Shown piece by piece: positions 35,873-45,397 of a stretch of DNA of 64,000 nt. The stretch comes from Flavobacterium sp. M31R6. Its GTDB lineage: Bacteria > Bacteroidota > Bacteroidia > Flavobacteriales > Flavobacteriaceae. Made by a program: the position numbers and the translations under genes. Position 1 is the stretch's first letter; the number at the start of each line of letters is the position of its first letter. The notes under the pieces were generated by a model. That model saw only the letters and a program-made list of their open reading frames with translations, made no database searches and had not been told where the DNA came from. The DNA is taken from positions 2,790,001-2,854,000 of the forward strand of contig NZ_CP054141.1 of assembly GCF_013284035.1 (NCBI RefSeq). The letters are read 5' to 3'.

Positions 35873-36401
35873 CGTTTAATTTTTTAAGTTTTTCAGTTTC
35901 TTCAATATGTTGCAAAACATTTTGCAAAAATGAAATTCGGGTTTGTAGATTGCTGATCATAGCATAAATAATAGGTTTGCTTTCACCATTAACATCCAAT
36001 TCATGCTTGATTTTTTCATAATCGCTATCTAGCGATTTCATTTGTTGCAATGCATCATTTACAATTTTTTCATTCTCAGGTGATTTTTTAGCTTTAATTT
36101 GTTCTAATTGATGTTCAATCAAAACGGTAAAAATTGAATCTGTTTGTTTGGTTTCTTTAGACGCAAATTTAAGTTCTTTAGGCCTTTCATTACTATTGGT
36201 ATAAAACAATGTAATCCCAAGCATAACAACCACGGAAGCAGCTATAGCATAAATAAATCCAAAATCCTTTTTTCGTTTTTTAAGAGCCAATTTTTCTGAA
36301 AACCGATTTTGATGTTGGCTATCCATTTCATGAACATCCCATTGATTTTCTAGATTTTCAAATAATTGATCTAATTTTTCATTTTCATTTTTCATTTTCA
36401 T
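35856..36401 (-). CDS. Probable membrane anti-sigma factor
   Basis: A 181-aa protein with a charged cytoplasmic N-terminus of about 48 residues, one transmembrane helix (FIYAIAASVVVMLGITLFYT) and a C-terminal part with long helical, coiled-coil-like heptads. The start ATG overlaps the stop of the ECF sigma gene (ATGA), the arrangement expected for a sigma/anti-sigma pair. No zinc-binding anti-sigma motif (HxxxCxxC) is present, so the call rests on topology and position. Confidence 0.7.
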   Translation of the reverse strand: MKMKNENEKLDQLFENLENQWDVHEMDSQHQNRFSEKLALKKRKKDFGFIYAIAASVVVMLGITLFYTNSNERPKELKFASKETKQTDSIFTVLIEHQLEQIKAKKSPENEKIVNDALQQMKSLDSDYEKIKHELDVNGESKPIIYAMISNLQTRISFLQNVLQHIEETEKLKKLNDEKTI

Positions 36402-36952
36402 ATCTCATTTAATTTTTTTCTTAAACTTTCTTTAGCTCTGCTTAATGTAGTTCGACAATTGGCATAACTAATTTTAAGAATTTCACTTATTTCTTCTTGA
36501 TCGTAACCCTCAATATAGAATAAGGTAAGAACCATGCTGTAATTGTATTTCAAGGACTGAATGGCGTCCAAAACCTGTTTGACTTTTAAATCGTTAAAAT
36601 CTAATTTTTCCTCCCAATCATTTTCTGGTTCTTCTAGTTTGTAAAGTGTTTTTTCAAAATCTTCTGTTTTAAATGGATTATTCTTTTTGTAAAAATCAAT
36701 ACTATAATTCACTATTATCCGTTTCAACCAAGCTCCAAAGGCTACTTCTTGTTTGAAATCATTTATTTTGGTAAATGCTTTCAAAAAGCCTTCTTGCATG
36801 ACGTCTTCGGCAAAATGCTCGTCTTTCACAATTCGATAGGCCACATTATACATCGCCTTGCAATAGCGATTATAAATCTCGAATTGTGCTTTCTGATTGT
36901 TCTCTTTGCAAAGCGAAATTAATTCCTCGATATTTTGACTGGTCAGATTCAA
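36398..36952 (-). CDS. ECF RNA polymerase sigma factor
   Basis: A 184-aa sigma-70 family factor with regions 2 and 4 only. Region 2 shows YRIVKDEHFAEDVMQEGFLK and FGAWLKRIIVNYSIDFYKKN; region 4 shows YIEGYDQEEISEILKISYAN with the helix-turn-helix RTTLSRAKESLRKKL. The only usable start is TTG at 36952, since an in-frame stop lies just before it. It heads the four-gene unit running down to 34014 and probably controls it. Confidence 0.92.
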   Translation of the reverse strand: MNLTSQNIEELISLCKENNQKAQFEIYNRYCKAMYNVAYRIVKDEHFAEDVMQEGFLKAFTKINDFKQEVAFGAWLKRIIVNYSIDFYKKNNPFKTEDFEKTLYKLEEPENDWEEKLDFNDLKVKQVLDAIQSLKYNYSMVLTLFYIEGYDQEEISEILKISYANCRTTLSRAKESLRKKLNEI

Positions 36953-37096
36953 TTAAATAGTTATGATTTGTAGTAAAGACATGAAAGTTTTTGGTTTGTT
37001 ACAGTTTACGCTTTTTTTTTTTGATAAATAAAAAACTGTAATATTTAGATTAAAAAAAAACATAATTATAATATTTTTTAGTAATAAAAATAATGT

Positions 37097-37104
37097 TATT
37101 TTTG
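37097..37104 (+). promoter_or_regulatory. Promoter (-7) of the 230-aa lipoprotein gene
   Basis: TATTTTTG fits TAnnTTTG and lies 25 nt before the ATG at 37129. Confidence 0.5.
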
Positions 37105-37128
37105 GCTTATAAAATATAAAACCAATTT

Positions 37129-37821
37129 ATGAAAAATTTTACAACTTCTTTTTTATTACCGCTTTTAATAGCATTCTCTTTTGTTGCGTGTACTAATGAT
37201 TCTTCAAGTGATGATTCAGTTGCCGAAAATTCGACTGGTGATTATTGGCCAACAACGGTAGATAATAATTGGGTTTTTACTCAAAATGGGGAAGAAACCA
37301 CGATGAAAATAATTGGTACTGATGAAATGGATGGAGCTAAATATTATAAATTCAATCAAATGGTTGGAGCTACAGCTTCACTTGATGCACAAACATCTGT
37401 TTGGATTAAGAAAAACAAAGGAGATTATTATATCAAAATAGGAGAGATTAATATTGATTTTGGAAGTTTTACAGGTAAGATGACAGGATACGAATTTATT
37501 ATCTTAAAAGATTATTTGGAAGTCAATCAAACCTGGAGTGGTAATTTTAAAAATACTACAAGTTATAATGTTCCTGATTTCCCCAGCATTGTCACAGCAG
37601 TAAATTATACAGGAAAAATTTTAGAGAAAGGATCCGTTTTAATAGTTAATGGTACAACGTTTAAAGATGTGATTAAATTTAGCTTTACACAAAAAGCTTC
37701 TGTTAGCGGACAAGCTAGTTCTGAAAGTGTAACAAATTATTGGATCGCAAAAAATGTAGGTGTAATAAAAATGGAAACTAATGGAGCTCTCAGTGAACTT
37801 AAATCATATGTTATAAAATAA
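37129..37821 (+). CDS. Putative lipoprotein (230 aa)
   Basis: Signal peptide with lipobox (FSFVAC, Cys at about residue 21) followed by a Ser/Asp-rich linker TNDSSSDDS that may favour surface exposure. The mature part begins WPTTVDNNWVFTQNG and looks like an all-beta domain. No family is recognised with confidence. It is monocistronic, divergent from the sigma-factor unit, with its own promoter and terminator. Confidence 0.8.
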   Translation: MKNFTTSFLLPLLIAFSFVACTNDSSSDDSVAENSTGDYWPTTVDNNWVFTQNGEETTMKIIGTDEMDGAKYYKFNQMVGATASLDAQTSVWIKKNKGDYYIKIGEINIDFGSFTGKMTGYEFIILKDYLEVNQTWSGNFKNTTSYNVPDFPSIVTAVNYTGKILEKGSVLIVNGTTFKDVIKFSFTQKASVSGQASSESVTNYWIAKNVGVIKMETNGALSELKSYVIK

Positions 37822-37840
37822 CATTTTAAAAATTTAATTC

Positions 37841-37871
37841 AAAAACCCAAAATTATTTTTTGGGTTTTTTT
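37841..37871 (+). terminator. Terminator of the 230-aa lipoprotein gene
   Basis: AAAAACCCAAAA pairs with TTTTTTGGGTTTTT and ends in a T-run. Confidence 0.8.
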
Positions 37872-38037
37872 ATGCTTTTTCGTTATAGTAACTCCTTTAT
37901 TTTTTATAATTATAAAATAAAATAAAAATCTTGGTCATCGATTAATACTTTTTGGCACAATGATTGCCTTATTTTAGAGCTCAATATTATACTGTATTTA
38001 TACATCGATATTAGCCTAAAATATTGTTGCGATACCT

Positions 38038-38045
38038 TATATTTG
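38038..38045 (+). promoter_or_regulatory. Promoter (-7) of lon
   Basis: TATATTTG, exact TAnnTTTG, 45 nt before the ATG at 38091. No HrcA-type CIRCE operator is seen around it. Confidence 0.5.
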
Positions 38046-38090
38046 CGTTCCGATTTAAAAAATTAATGACAAAAAGACTTAAATACTACT

Positions 38091-40544
38091 ATGTCAAATC
38101 ATAAAATACTTACTATTGACAATCTGTCACTTCAAGAATTTGATTCTGAAGCCGAATTAATTCCATTATTGACTCCAGAAGATGAGGAAGAAATGAACAA
38201 CGAAGAATTACCGGATTCTTTACCTATTTTACCTTTACGCAATACGGTTTTATTTCCTGGAGTAGTTATTCCGATTTCAGCTGGAAGAGATAAATCAATC
38301 AAATTGATTAATGATGCTAATGCAGCCGGAAAAGTAATAGGAGTTGTGGCTCAAATCAATGAAGAAGATGAAGACCCAACATTTAATGATATTCATAAAA
38401 TTGGTACTGTAGCCCGAATTTTAAGGGTTTTAAAAATGCCTGACGGTAACGTTACAGTAATATTACAAGGGAAAAAACGTTTTGAAATAGCCGAAATGGT
38501 TTCAGAAGAACCTTATCTTACGGCCAATATTAAAGCGGTTCCTGAAAAAAGACCAACCAAAAAAGACTCTGAATTCAATGCAATAATTGATTCGGTAAAA
38601 GAATTGGCAGTTAAGATTGTCAACGAAAGCCCAAACATTCCTTCAGAAGCAACATTTGCCATCAAAAACATTGGAAGTCCTTCATTTTTGATCAATTTTG
38701 TTTCTTCCAATATGAATTTATCGGTAAAAGAAAAACAAGATTTATTATCGATAAATGGACTGAAAGAACGTGCCTTGGAAACACTTCGTTTCATGAATGT
38801 TGAGTTGCAAAAACTAGAATTAAAGAACGATATTCAATCCAAAGTTCGTTTTGACTTAGATCAACAGCAAAGAGAATATTTCTTGCATCAGCAAATGAAA
38901 ACTATCCAAGAAGAATTGGGTGGTGTTTCACAGGAGGAAGAAATGGACGAAATGAGTGTGAAAGCCAAATCCAAAAAATGGGACGAAAAAACGCAAAAAC
39001 ATTTCGAAAAAGAATTGTCCAAAATGCGCAGAATGAATCCACAAGCTCCTGATTTTGGAATCCAAAGAAACTATCTTGAACTATTTTTGGAATTGCCATG
39101 GGGCGAATATTCTAAAGATAATTTTGACTTAAAACATGCCCAAAAAGTATTGGACAAAGATCATTTTGGATTGGAGGATGTCAAAAAAAGAATGATTGAG
39201 CATTTGGCCGTTCTTAAATTAAGAAATGACATGAAGTCTCCAATTATTTGTTTAACGGGACCTCCAGGTGTTGGTAAAACATCTATCGGTAGATCTGTTG
39301 CAGAAGCTTTGGGAAGAGAATATGTTCGTATCTCATTAGGTGGATTACGTGATGAAGCTGAGATTCGTGGTCACAGAAAAACCTATATTGGAGCTATGCC
39401 AGGACGAATCATCCAGAGTTTAAAGAAAGCTGGAACATCAAATCCTGTGTTTGTTTTGGATGAAATAGACAAACTCTCTTCTAGTCATAACGGAGATCCT
39501 TCTTCTGCATTATTGGAAGTTTTAGATCCAGAACAGAATAGTTCGTTTTATGATAATTTCCTTGAAATGGGTTATGATTTATCCAAAGTGATGTTCATAG
39601 CCACTTCCAATAATATGGCCGCTATTCAGCCCGCTTTGGTAGACAGAATGGAAATCATAAAAATGTCAGGTTATACTACTGAAGAGAAAGTTGAAATTGC
39701 AAAAAAACATTTGTTCCCAAAACAATTGACTGCTCACGGTTTGAAGGCCAAAGATTTGAGTATTGGCAAAAAGCAATTGGAAAAAATTGTTGAAGGTTAC
39801 ACTCGTGAATCTGGTGTCCGCGGATTGGAAAATAAAATTGCGCAAATCGTTCGTAATGCAGCCAAATCGGTTGCGATGGAGGAGGAGTACAACAAAAAAA
39901 TAACCGATGAAGATATTGTAAAAGTATTAGGCGTTCCAAGATTAGAAAGAGACAAATATGAAAACAATGAAGTTGCCGGTGTCGTTACAGGTTTAGCTTG
40001 GACAAGTGTTGGTGGCGACATTCTTTTTATAGAATCATTACTTTCTCCAGGAAAAGGAGCAATGACGATTACTGGTAATTTAGGTACTGTAATGAAAGAA
40101 TCGGCTACTATTGCTTTAGAATACATTAAAGCCAATGCCGAATTAATGGGATTGAATCCAGAAATACTTTCTAAGTACAACATTCATTTACACGTTCCGG
40201 AAGGAGCCACTCCAAAAGATGGTCCAAGTGCAGGTATTGCCATGCTGACATCGTTAGTTTCGTTACTTACTCAAAAACGAGTGAAGAAAAACTTGGCTAT
40301 GACAGGAGAAATCACTTTGCGAGGAAAAGTATTGCCTGTTGGTGGTATAAAAGAAAAAATATTGGCAGCCAAAAGAGCTAATATTAAGGAAATCATCTTA
40401 TGTCACGAAAACAAAAGTGATATCGATGAAATTAAAGCTGAATATTTAGAAGGTCTTACCTTTCATTATGTGAAAGAAATGAGTGAAGTTTTGGAATTGG
40501 CCATAACTAAAGAGAAAGTCAAAAATGCAAAAGAATTAAAATAA
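38091..40544 (+). CDS. lon: ATP-dependent protease Lon
   Basis: An 817-aa LonA. The N-terminal substrate domain ([20 protein letters not shown]) and coiled-coil region ([20 protein letters not shown]) precede the AAA+ module: Walker A GPPGVGKT (390-397), Walker [11 protein letters not shown]. The protease domain has the catalytic serine in [11 protein letters not shown] (S713) and the lysine of the dyad in [13 protein letters not shown]. Full length, degrading damaged and regulatory proteins in the cytoplasm. It is followed by porQ. Confidence 0.98.
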   Translation: MSNHKILTIDNLSLQEFDSEAELIPLLTPEDEEEMNNEELPDSLPILPLRNTVLFPGVVIPISAGRDKSIKLINDANAAGKVIGVVAQINEEDEDPTFNDIHKIGTVARILRVLKMPDGNVTVILQGKKRFEIAEMVSEEPYLTANIKAVPEKRPTKKDSEFNAIIDSVKELAVKIVNESPNIPSEATFAIKNIGSPSFLINFVSSNMNLSVKEKQDLLSINGLKERALETLRFMNVELQKLELKNDIQSKVRFDLDQQQREYFLHQQMKTIQEELGGVSQEEEMDEMSVKAKSKKWDEKTQKHFEKELSKMRRMNPQAPDFGIQRNYLELFLELPWGEYSKDNFDLKHAQKVLDKDHFGLEDVKKRMIEHLAVLKLRNDMKSPIICLTGPPGVGKTSIGRSVAEALGREYVRISLGGLRDEAEIRGHRKTYIGAMPGRIIQSLKKAGTSNPVFVLDEIDKLSSSHNGDPSSALLEVLDPEQNSSFYDNFLEMGYDLSKVMFIATSNNMAAIQPALVDRMEIIKMSGYTTEEKVEIAKKHLFPKQLTAHGLKAKDLSIGKKQLEKIVEGYTRESGVRGLENKIAQIVRNAAKSVAMEEEYNKKITDEDIVKVLGVPRLERDKYENNEVAGVVTGLAWTSVGGDILFIESLLSPGKGAMTITGNLGTVMKESATIALEYIKANAELMGLNPEILSKYNIHLHVPEGATPKDGPSAGIAMLTSLVSLLTQKRVKKNLAMTGEITLRGKVLPVGGIKEKILAAKRANIKEIILCHENKSDIDEIKAEYLEGLTFHYVKEMSEVLELAITKEKVKNAKELK

Positions 40545-40593
40545 CAAAAAATAAAATTTCAATTCTAAAAGGAATCATTTTTGATAGCCTATA

Positions 40594-40634
40594 AAATTCC
40601 AAACTCCAATTCATACAATTGGAATTTGGAATTT
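40594..40634 (+). terminator. Hairpin after lon
   Basis: An 18-bp stem with one mismatch (AAATTCCAAACTCCAATT against AATTGGAATTTGGAATTT) and a 5-nt loop. It is followed by an AT-rich stretch with T-runs, so it probably ends lon transcripts. Confidence 0.65.
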
Positions 40635-40660
40635 ATTTTTAAAGTTTAATATAAGTATTT

Positions 40661-40684
40661 TATAATTTTATAATTTTATAATTT
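40661..40684. repeat. 8-bp tandem repeat (TATAATTT) x3 before porQ
   Basis: Three exact copies of TATAATTT followed by TATC. It lies in the porQ upstream region and could vary in copy number. Confidence 0.7.
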
Positions 40685-40729
40685 TATCTTCGCAGCTGCG
40701 TTTTAAATATTAGAAACAGCTTTTAAAGT

Positions 40730-41752
40730 ATGTCCCAAAAACTTTTGTTATTCTATTTATTTTCTATATCTATGGTATCATACGGTCAAATAGGAGGGAA
40801 GTATACTTATGAGTTTTTAACCTTGGTTACATCTCCAAGGCAAGCTGCTCTAGGAGGAAAAACAATTACAATTTATGATGAAGATGTTAATGAAGCCTTG
40901 TTTAATCCTGCAACAATAAATGAAGAAATGAACAATCATTTGGCAGTGAATTATGGTAATTACTATAAAGAAGTTACTTATGGTACGGCTTCATATGCGT
41001 ATACCTACGACCAACATTTACAAACATTTCAGGCAGGTATAAATTATATCAATTACGGAAAATTTGAAGGTTATGACGAAAACGGTTTGCCTACATCAGA
41101 ATTTACAGGAAGTGAAATTGCTCTTTCTCTGGGATATGCCTATAATATTCCTTATACTGATGTTCATTTGGGAGCCAATGCCAAACTGATTGAATCTACA
41201 CTAGAAAGCTACAATTCCTTTGGGGCTGCCGTAGATTTAGGAATGGTTTATATTGACGAAAAAAATGATGTGAATTGGGCATTGACCTTAATGAATATTG
41301 GAACTCAATTTACTACTTACGACGGTACCAGAGAAAAATTACCCTTTGAAATAATCGCTGGAGTTTCGCAGGAATTAGAACATGTTCCCATACGCTGGCA
41401 CTTCACACTCGAAAATTTACAACAATGGAATTTGGCTTTTTCAAATCCTGTTCGCTCAGAAACTTCAATTGATGGCAGCATCACAGAAGAAAACATATCT
41501 TTTTTCAACAATGCGTTGCGGCATATGATTTTGGGAGTTGAACTTTTTCCAAAAAAGGCTTTTAACCTTAGATTAGGATATAATTTCCGAAGATCCGCTG
41601 AATTGCAAATCCAAGACCAGCGAAATTTTTCTGGTCTTTCCTTGGGATTTGGATTAAAACTAAATAAATTAAAATTCAATTATTCTTATTCGAAATATAC
41701 TCTGGCGGGAAATACAAGTTTGTTTGGACTGACAGTTAATTTTAATGAGTGA
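40730..41752 (+). CDS. porQ: Type IX secretion system protein PorQ
   Basis: A 340-aa outer-membrane beta-barrel protein with a signal peptide ending near YGQIGGKYTYEFL. The start of the mature protein, FLTLVTSPRQAALGGKTITI, and the DEDVNEALFNPATIN segment are typical of PorQ. PorQ acts with PorU/PorV/PorZ in the T9SS attachment complex that processes cargo at the cell surface. In this window T9SS cargo candidates and partner proteins are at 47.3-54.2 kb. Confidence 0.88.
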   Translation: MSQKLLLFYLFSISMVSYGQIGGKYTYEFLTLVTSPRQAALGGKTITIYDEDVNEALFNPATINEEMNNHLAVNYGNYYKEVTYGTASYAYTYDQHLQTFQAGINYINYGKFEGYDENGLPTSEFTGSEIALSLGYAYNIPYTDVHLGANAKLIESTLESYNSFGAAVDLGMVYIDEKNDVNWALTLMNIGTQFTTYDGTREKLPFEIIAGVSQELEHVPIRWHFTLENLQQWNLAFSNPVRSETSIDGSITEENISFFNNALRHMILGVELFPKKAFNLRLGYNFRRSAELQIQDQRNFSGLSLGFGLKLNKLKFNYSYSKYTLAGNTSLFGLTVNFNE

Positions 41753-41826
41753 TTTATGAAAAAATGGCATAGACATTGATGCAGTTAGTAATGATAAAAA
41801 GTCTAATTTATAAATAAGTTAAAGTG

Positions 41827-42408
41827 ATGAGAAAAATACTTTTAATTTTTATTCCACTATTTCTTTCGAGCTTTAGTATAAATTCTGATGATAATTCAAC
41901 TGAAGAAAAACTTAATACTCAAGTTGAAGAAGTAAGAAAAATCGTTAATGAAAATCCTAAATTTAATAAGGAAATTGCTTTTTTTATTGATATGGAAATA
42001 CGATCAGGTAAAAATCGCTTTTTTATTTATGATTTGAAAAATAATACAATTATTGATGAAGGATTAGTTGCCCACGGTTCAGGCTCAGAAACTGGAATTC
42101 CAGGAAAACTAAAATTTAGCAATGTAGCTAATTCTCTTAGTACATCATTGGGGAAATATTCGATAGGAAAGTATTACAATGGCCAATTTGGCAAAGCATA
42201 TAAATTATATGGATTAGATGAAACAAACAGTAATGCTTTTCGCAGAAGTATAGTTTTGCACAAATTTTGGGCAGTTCCTTATGAAGAACAAGATAAATGT
42301 ATATGTACAAGTTATGGCTGTCCTATGGTTAATGAAACTTATTTTAGTAGAATAGAAAAAATAATAGACAATTCTAAAACAAACATTATTCTTAGCATTT
42401 ACTACTAA
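41827..42408 (+). CDS. Murein L,D-transpeptidase catalytic-domain protein
   Basis: A 193-aa exported protein with signal peptide MRKILLIFIPLFLSSFS. The domain carries HGSGSETGIPGKLKFSN and the active-site segment CTSYGCPMVNETYF with the SxGC-type cysteine, as in YkuD-like L,D-transpeptidases, which cross-link or modify peptidoglycan. The start is ATG 41827; a GTG one codon earlier is less likely. It sits between porQ and cmk. The left arm of a 20-bp inverted repeat overlaps its last codons. Confidence 0.82.
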   Translation: MRKILLIFIPLFLSSFSINSDDNSTEEKLNTQVEEVRKIVNENPKFNKEIAFFIDMEIRSGKNRFFIYDLKNNTIIDEGLVAHGSGSETGIPGKLKFSNVANSLSTSLGKYSIGKYYNGQFGKAYKLYGLDETNSNAFRRSIVLHKFWAVPYEEQDKCICTSYGCPMVNETYFSRIEKIIDNSKTNIILSIYY

Positions 42409-42438
42409 AGAGTAACTACTAAGAATAATGTTTGTTTT
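42376..42438. terminator. Long inverted repeat, probable terminator, overlapping the L,D-transpeptidase 3' end
   Basis: Perfect 20-bp arms (42376-42395 and 42419-42438), core CATTATTCTTAG / CTAAGAATAATG, across a 23-nt loop. The left arm encodes residues near the C-terminus. The right arm ends in GTTTTAT, a weak T-run. Confidence 0.65.
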
Positions 42439-42480
42439 ATAAAACGATATAAGACAACACAAATAATTAATTTTAGAAAA

Positions 42481-43173
42481 TTGAAAAAAATTACCATAGC
42501 AATAGACGGATTTTCATCCACTGGAAAAAGTACTTTGGCCAAACAGCTTGCCAAACATTTGGGATATGTTTATGTAGATACAGGAGCTATGTATCGTGCT
42601 GTTACTTTGTATGCGATGCAAAACAATTGCGTTGGAACTGATTTTTTGGATAAAGAAAAATTGGTAAAAAGCTTACCTTCTATAAAATTGAGTTTTAAAT
42701 TCAATCCTGAATTGGGTTTTGCCGAAATGTACTTGAACGATATCAATGTGGAGAAGGAAATCCGAACTTTGGAAGTTTCCAATTTTGTTAGCAAAATAGC
42801 AGCTATTTCAGAAGTGCGTTCTAAATTGGTAGAACAACAACAGGAAATGGGCAAAGAAAAAGGAATTGTTATGGACGGTAGAGATATTGGAACGGTTGTT
42901 TTTCCTAATGCAGAACTTAAAATATTCATGACTGCTGGAGCAGATACCCGTGCGCAAAGACGTTTTGACGAATTACAGGCAAAGGGCGATTCAGTTACTT
43001 ATGAAGAGGTTTTAAAGAATGTGGTTGACCGCGATTATGTTGATACCCACCGAGATGACTCTCCTTTGGTAATGGCAGAGGATTCTATAGAAGTTGATAA
43101 TTCTTATTTAGATCGAAAAGAACAATTTGATGTGGTTTTGGAGTTAGTAAATGAAGTAATTAATACTTTATAA
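42481..43173 (+). CDS. cmk: Cytidylate kinase
   Basis: A 230-aa (d)CMP kinase. P-loop DGFSSTGKST at residues 9-18, YVDTGAMYRAVTL, and the DGRDIGTVVFPNA motif are all diagnostic. The start is TTG at 42481 (MKKITIAIDGFSS); no ATG lies in frame close upstream. Length is usual. The neighbourhood lon-porQ-cmk is one I recognise from flavobacteria. Confidence 0.96.
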   Translation: MKKITIAIDGFSSTGKSTLAKQLAKHLGYVYVDTGAMYRAVTLYAMQNNCVGTDFLDKEKLVKSLPSIKLSFKFNPELGFAEMYLNDINVEKEIRTLEVSNFVSKIAAISEVRSKLVEQQQEMGKEKGIVMDGRDIGTVVFPNAELKIFMTAGADTRAQRRFDELQAKGDSVTYEEVLKNVVDRDYVDTHRDDSPLVMAEDSIEVDNSYLDRKEQFDVVLELVNEVINTL

Positions 43174-43251
43174 TTTTTTTGGTAATCTCAATTTTAATAG
43201 TAGATTTACGCGCCACAAAAATTCTACAAACATTAAAACGCAATTCATCTT

Positions 43252-44634
43252 ATGGGAATTAAAAACAGATTGATAATAATGAGCTTTCTTCAATTCTTTG
43301 TTTGGGGAGCTTGGTTGATTACAATTGCAAATTATTGGTTTGGAACCAAAAACTGGGAAGGTACTCAATTTGGTTTAGTCTTTGGAACAATGGGAATTGC
43401 TTCTCTTTTTATGCCTACAATTGCTGGTATTATTGCTGACCGATGGATTAATGCCGAAAAATTATACGGAGCCCTTCATATTTTATATGGTGCAGTTTTG
43501 TTTTATATCCCAGAAGTTAGTACTCCAAGTACCTTTATTTATGTTATGCTTTTGGCTATGTGTTTTTACATGCCAACAATCGCTTTGAGCAATTCAATTT
43601 CATACAATGCTTTAAAGATTAACAACAAGGATGTTGTTAAAAATTTCCCGCCAATTCGTGTTTTTGGAACTATTGGATTTATAGTGGCGATGTGGATGAC
43701 TAATTTAACAGGAAACAAAGCAACCGCTTATCAATTTTATATCGCTGGAATTGCAGCTGTTGTATTGGGAATTTATTCTTTTACTTTACCTAAATGTAAA
43801 CCACAACGCTTAATCAAAGAAGACGCTTCTTTGATGGAAACATTAGGGCTGGAGTCTTTCAAATTATTTGCTAATTACAAAATGGCATTATTTTTTATTT
43901 TTTCTATGTTTTTGGGAGGTGCTTTGCAACTAACAAACGCTTATGGCGATGTCTTTTTGGATGAGTTTAAGCATTTTCCAAAATACGCTGATTCTTTTGT
44001 AATAAAATATTCTACCATTATTATGTCTATTTCTCAAATTTCTGAGACTTTATTCATACTTGCCATCCCATTTTTCTTGAAACGTTTTGGAATCAAACAG
44101 GTAATGTTGATTAGTATGTTGGCTTGGGTATTGCGTTTTGGATTGTTTTCTTTTGGAAATCCTACCGATGGATTGTGGATGATTATATTGTCTTGTATCG
44201 TTTATGGAATGGCTTTTGATTTCTTCAATATATCAGGTTCTTTGTTTGTGGAGACACATACTGATGCTAAAAATCGTTCGTCAGCTCAAGGAATGTTTAT
44301 GATGATGACCAATGGAGTAGGAGCAATACTGGGAAGTACGACTTCAGGATGGGCAATTGATCGTTTTTTTACAAAGTCGTTTAATTCTACAACTGACTTG
44401 GCTTCGTTTTTACAAACAGATGTTACAAACTCAAAAATGGTCGAATTTGTAAAAAGTCAAGGAAATTCTATTTCTGCAGATGGCTTGTTTGATAAAGTAA
44501 TTATGATGAAAGATTGGCATATGATTTGGTTGGCTTTTGCTGCTTATGCTTTGATTGTTGCGATTGCGTTTGCCATTTTATTCAAGCATGAGCACAATCC
44601 AAATGAAGAGGTAGTTGAGAATTTGAGTCATTAA
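43252..44634 (+). CDS. Nucleoside permease, MFS (NHS/NupG type)
   Basis: A 460-aa inner-membrane transporter with about 12 hydrophobic segments. The N-terminal LQFFVWGAWLITIANYWFG and the FMPTIAGIIADRWI loop match nucleoside:H+ symporters of the NupG group; a late segment reads HTDAKNRSSAQGMFMMMTNG. It probably imports nucleosides for salvage; the exact substrate is inferred. A terminator follows. Confidence 0.87.
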   Translation: MGIKNRLIIMSFLQFFVWGAWLITIANYWFGTKNWEGTQFGLVFGTMGIASLFMPTIAGIIADRWINAEKLYGALHILYGAVLFYIPEVSTPSTFIYVMLLAMCFYMPTIALSNSISYNALKINNKDVVKNFPPIRVFGTIGFIVAMWMTNLTGNKATAYQFYIAGIAAVVLGIYSFTLPKCKPQRLIKEDASLMETLGLESFKLFANYKMALFFIFSMFLGGALQLTNAYGDVFLDEFKHFPKYADSFVIKYSTIIMSISQISETLFILAIPFFLKRFGIKQVMLISMLAWVLRFGLFSFGNPTDGLWMIILSCIVYGMAFDFFNISGSLFVETHTDAKNRSSAQGMFMMMTNGVGAILGSTTSGWAIDRFFTKSFNSTTDLASFLQTDVTNSKMVEFVKSQGNSISADGLFDKVIMMKDWHMIWLAFAAYALIVAIAFAILFKHEHNPNEEVVENLSH

Positions 44635-44657
44635 TTCTAATTTAGATTGAAATATAC

Positions 44658-44693
44658 AATCCTAACAGGTTTTAAACTTGTTAGGATTTTTTA
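44658..44693 (+). terminator. Terminator of the nucleoside permease gene
   Basis: A 15-bp stem with one G-T pair (AATCCTAACAGGTTT / AAACTTGTTAGGATT) and a 2-nt loop, followed by T. Confidence 0.85.
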
Positions 44694-44737
44694 CTTATAA
44701 AGACAAATTATAAAAGACAACTACAAAAACGATAATT

Positions 44738-45091
44738 ATGATGAAACAAATTTTAGGGGTAATTACAGGTTATGCCATTTTTGTGATAAGTTCTGTGTTA
44801 CTTTTTAGGCTTTCAGGTGTTAAACCACATGTCGAAGCATCTGTTGCTTTTATGTTTTTGACATTCATTTATGGAACTGCCTTTTCATTCCTTAGCGGGT
44901 TAGTTACTCAAATTATTGCCAAAACAAAGAACCTAAAAGTCAATTATATACTTTTTATTATTATGGCTGGTTTTGCCACTTTTTCTCTTTTTAAATCTGA
45001 TGGTACTTCTTGGACTCAGTTGTTGGCTATTTTTGTTTTTTCTCCAATTTCGATTTTAGGCGGATTGTTTATAATCAAAAAAACAATATAA
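44738..45091 (+). CDS. Small integral membrane protein (117 aa)
   Basis: Four hydrophobic segments are visible: IFVISSVLLFRL, ASVAFMFLTFIYGTAFSFL, YILFIIMAGFATFSLF and LLAIFVFSPISILGGLFII, joined by short loops. No signature residues. Two ATG codons lie in tandem at the start. No family is recognised; monocistronic. Confidence 0.7.
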   Translation: MMKQILGVITGYAIFVISSVLLFRLSGVKPHVEASVAFMFLTFIYGTAFSFLSGLVTQIIAKTKNLKVNYILFIIMAGFATFSLFKSDGTSWTQLLAIFVFSPISILGGLFIIKKTI

Positions 45092-45097
45092 CCTAAC

Positions 45098-45160
45098 TAG
45101 CCCCGATAGCAGTGAAAATCCTCCCGCTTTTTTCGGGAGATTGCAACGGATAGCGGGAAC
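45098..45160 (+). ncRNA. Flavobacterial structured intergenic element (possible Flavo-1-like RNA)
   Basis: It begins CTAGCCCCGATAGCAG, has a perfect hairpin CTCCCG / CGGGAG with a T-rich loop, and ends ATTGCAACGGATAGCGGGA. I recall this layout (conserved CCCCGAT start, variable hairpin, GCAACGGATAGCGGGA end) as a widespread flavobacterial intergenic element. It may correspond to the Rfam Flavo-1 motif, but that is from memory and unverified. It is far more GC-rich than its surroundings. The rest of the 306-nt gap holds the rpsA promoter and leader. Confidence 0.5.
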
Positions 45161-45269
45161 AATGCCAATAAATACGCCTAATCGTTCGCTCCTAAACCTT
45201 TTTTTTGGCTGTTTAACGTTTTGTGTAAATATCTCTCTATAAATATTTTGCCATATTAAATAAAAGAAT

Positions 45270-45277
45270 TAATTTTG
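45270..45277 (+). promoter_or_regulatory. Promoter (-7) of rpsA
   Basis: TAATTTTG fits TAnnTTTG, with TTTTG (45246-45250) exactly 19 nt upstream. The leader to the ATG is about 110 nt, long enough for autogenous control. Confidence 0.7.
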
Positions 45278-45397
45278 CACACCTTTTGGTAGAGAAGAGT
45301 TTCCTTTAGGTATCAACAATTTAAGTAAAACAACTTCTGTATTTTTCTATCGCATGAAGAAACTCGAGAAAAAACAGAATACAAATTTTTTATCAGC

